Shown here: positions 61,963 to 64,000 of the stretch, one piece after another
Layout: every line of letters begins with the position of its first letter
Numbering within the stretch: position 1 is the stretch's first letter
Source: Hydractinia symbiolongicarpus
Taxonomy: Eukaryota; Cnidaria; Hydrozoa; Anthoathecata; Hydractiniidae
DNA length: 64,000 bases
Assembly: GCF_029227915.1 (NCBI RefSeq)
Contig: NC_079876.1
Location: forward strand, 39,849,828-39,913,827
Direction: 5' to 3'
Position numbers and translations under genes: made by a program
The notes under the pieces: model-generated
What the model was told of the DNA's origin: nothing
What the model saw: only the letters and a program-made list of their open reading frames with translations
Database searches by the model: none

Positions 61963-64000
61963 TGAAAACATTTTTGAAAACTACAAGTCTCATGCGTTTT
62001 AGTGGTGAAAAAATAATTTAAAAATTCGTTAGGGAAATGAGTTTACTCACTGGGTACTTTCCTTGTATACTTTTGACTATACGGGCCGAGACCGGGATTT
62101 ACGGGAAATCGCGGGTTTTCGTTTGCCGGCGATTAAACTTCTTTTGTATAGCGTCTCATCAAAATTGAAAACATTTTTAAAAACTACAAGTCTCATGGGC
62201 TTTAGTGGTGAAAATATAATTTAAAAAATCGTTCGGGAAATGGGTTTACTCCCTGGGTACTTTCTTTGTATACTTTTGACTATACGGGCCGAGTCCGGGA
62301 TTTACGGGAAATCGCAGGTTTTCGTTTGTAGGCGATTAAACCTCTTTCATTCAGCGTCTCATCAAAAATGAAAACATTTTTGAAAACTACAAGTCTCATG
62401 CGTTTTAGTGGTGAAAAAATAATTTAAAAATTCCTTAGGGAAATGAGTTTACTCACTGGGTACTTTCCTTGTATACTTTTGGCTATACGGGCCGAGACCG
62501 GTATTTACCGGGATTTACGGGAAGTCGCGGGTTTTCGTTTGCCGTCGATTAAACTTCTTTTGTTCAGCGTCTCATCAAAATTGAAAACATTTTTAAAAAC
62601 TACAAGTCTCATGGGCTTTAGTGGTGAAAATATAATTTAAAAAATCGTTCGGGAAATGGGTTTACTCCCTGGGTACTTTCTTTGTATACTTTTGACTATA
62701 CGGGCCGAGTCCGGGATTTACGGGAAATCGCAGGTTTTCGTTTGCCGGCGATTAAACTTCTTTTGTATAGCGTCTCATCAAAATTGAAAACATTTTTAAA
62801 AACTACAAGTCTCATGGGCTTTAGTGGTGAAAATATAATTTAAAAAATCGTTCGGGAAATGGGTTTACTCCCTGGGTACTTTCTTTGTATACTTTTGACT
62901 ATACGGGCCGAGTCCGGGATTTACGGGAAATCGCAGGTTTTCGTTTGTAGGCGATTAAACCTCTTTCATTCAGCGTCTCATCAAAAATGAAAACATTTTT
63001 GAAAACTACAAGTCTCATGCGTTTTAGTGGTGAAAAAATAATTTAAAAATTCCTTAGGGAAATGAGTTTACTCACTGGGTACTTTCCTTGTATACTTTTG
63101 ACTATACGGGCCGAGACCGGTATTTACCGGGATTTACGGGAAGTCGCGGGTTTTCGTTTGCCGTCGATTAAACTTCTTTTGTTCAGCGTCTCATCAAAAT
63201 TGAAAACATTTTTAAAAACTACAAGTCTCATGGGCTTTAGTGGTGAAATAATAATTTAAAAAATCGTTTGGGAAATGAGTTTACTCCTTGGGTACTTTCT
63301 TTGTATACTTTTGACTATAAGGGCCGAGTCCAGGATTTACGGGAAATCGCAGGTTTTCGTTTGCCGGCGATTAAACTTCTTTTATTCAGCGTCTCATCAA
63401 AAATGAAAACATTTTTGAAAACTACAAGTCTCATGCGTTTTAGTATGAAAAAAAATTTTAAAAAATCGTTCGGCAAATGAGTTTACACCGTGGGTACTTT
63501 CTTTGTATACTTTTGACTATCCGGGCCGAGTCCTGGATTTACGGGAAATCGCAGGTTTTCGTTTGCCGGCGATTAAACTTCTTTTATTCAGCGTCTCATC
63601 ACAAATGAAAACATTTTTGAAAACTACAAGTCTCATGCGTTATATTGGTGAAAAAATAATTTAAAAATTCGTTAGGGAAATGACTTTACTCACTGGGTAC
63701 TTTCCTTGTATACTTTTGACTATACGGGCCGAGACCGGGATTTACGGGAAATCGCGGGTTTTCGTTTGCCGGCGATTAAACTTCTTTTGTATAGCGTCTC
63801 ATCAAAATTGAAAACATTTTTAAAAACTACAAGTCTCATGGGCTTTAGTGGTGAAAATATAATTTAAAAAATCGTTCGGGAAATGGGTTTACTCCCTGGG
63901 TACTTTCTTTGTATACTTTTGACTATACGGGCCGAGTCCGGGATTTACGGGAAATCGCAGGTTTTCGTTTGCCGGCGATTAAACATCTTTTATTCAGCGT
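61963..64000 (+). repeat. 3,276-bp unit, copy 2, cut by the window end
   Basis: This is the second copy of the preceding unit, followed for 2,038 bases until the window stops. A few differences are visible: ATCCAAGG at about 60,070 in copy 1 against ATCGCAGG in copy 2, TCCCTGGG against TCCTTGGG near 63,286, and TATAGTGG against TATATTGG near 63,643. Confidence 0.85.

Larger units (their letters stand above)
1..64000. repeat. Satellite DNA array, ~203-bp monomer, ~315 copies
   Basis: The same unit recurs across the window. Anchor ATGAGAC (reverse orientation) falls at 191, 394, 597 and 800, exactly 203 bp apart; in forward orientation TCATGCG falls at 19,873 and 20,076, again 203 bp. No stretch of other sequence longer than a few bases interrupts the array, so there is no gene, RNA gene, transposon or spacer to annotate. 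A 203-bp head-to-tail unit is close to a nucleosome repeat length, typical of centromeric or heterochromatic satellites; that location is inference. The family is not recognised. Divergence between neighbouring monomers is visible (several substitutions each), while copies a whole higher-order period apart are nearly identical. Confidence 0.98.

Noticed and set aside
1-64000. CRISPR array
   Set aside because: The repeat is head-to-tail without unique spacers, the unit is 203 bp, and no cas-like gene is present. It is a satellite.
1-64000. rRNA spacer or tRNA/5S gene array
   Set aside because: No recognisable rRNA segment, no cloverleaf-forming stretch with A and B box words, and no 5S internal control region was seen in the monomer.
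1-64000. Telomeric or subtelomeric short repeats
   Set aside because: No runs of TTAGGG, TTAGG, TTTAGGG or related hexamers and heptamers were seen. TTTAGGGG occurs once per some variant units only, as GATTTAGGGGAAAT.
1-64000. Promoter-like words such as TATAC and ATAATTT
   Set aside because: They occur once per monomer as part of the A/T-rich stretch, with no associated gene or transcription signal.

Overview
The whole 64 kb window is one uninterrupted eukaryotic satellite-DNA array. It is built from a monomer of about 203 bp, roughly 315 copies in tandem, with no unique sequence, gene, RNA gene or recognisable transposon inside it. A monomer written from TCATGCG is about 38% G+C by hand count and bipartite. 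One part is a GC-rich block with four CGGG tetrads spaced 11, 9 and 10 bp. The rest is AT-rich, with A-tracts and a short perfect hairpin (CAAAAATG, loop AAAA, CATTTTTG). The size suits one nucleosome per monomer, so a centromeric, pericentromeric or other heterochromatic block is the natural inference. I do not recognise the satellite family and cannot name the species. CpG is over-represented in the monomer (13 seen, about 7 expected). That fits a lineage with little germline CpG methylation, such as many insects, better than a vertebrate or flowering plant, but this is a weak inference.

Layout. Positions 1-5,680 hold monomers in reverse orientation; from about 5,690 to the end all are forward. 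The single switch is a perfect 14-bp foldback (5,652-5,665 with 5,676-5,689). The left block (1-5,680) is the mirror image of 6,292-11,972, sharing private variants in mirror order about an axis near 5,986. The two arms are separated by a spacer of three monomers. The inverted duplication reaches the left edge of the window and probably continues beyond it.

The rest is a patchwork of higher-order repeats (HORs). Periods measured from marker variants are 811 bp (left arm, right arm and 41-42.7 kb), 608 bp (14.7-16.2 kb), 1,202 bp (16.2-18.1 kb), about 1,014 bp (18.5-23 kb), about 4.06-4.67 kb (23.4-28.1 against 28.1-32.5 kb), 609/812/1,219/2,033 bp (32.9-41 kb), 2,839 bp (44.56-50.24 kb), 1,217/3,650 bp (50-56 kb), 812 bp (56.1-57.7 kb) and 822/3,276 bp (57.7 kb to the end). 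Almost all are near multiples of 203, as expected from unequal exchange or template switching in register. A few out-of-register events (a 71-bp duplication at 20.3 kb, a 16-bp deletion at 17.2 kb, a 10-bp expansion spread through 58-63 kb) serve as lineage markers.

There are no genes to connect. Every open frame is a by-product of the repeat: the same 60-75-residue peptide recurs once per monomer and normally ends at the AATTTAA stretch, because 203 is not divisible by three. The most interesting material is structural: the large diverged palindrome with its foldback junction, the helically phased CGGG boxes, and the nested record of segmental amplification.
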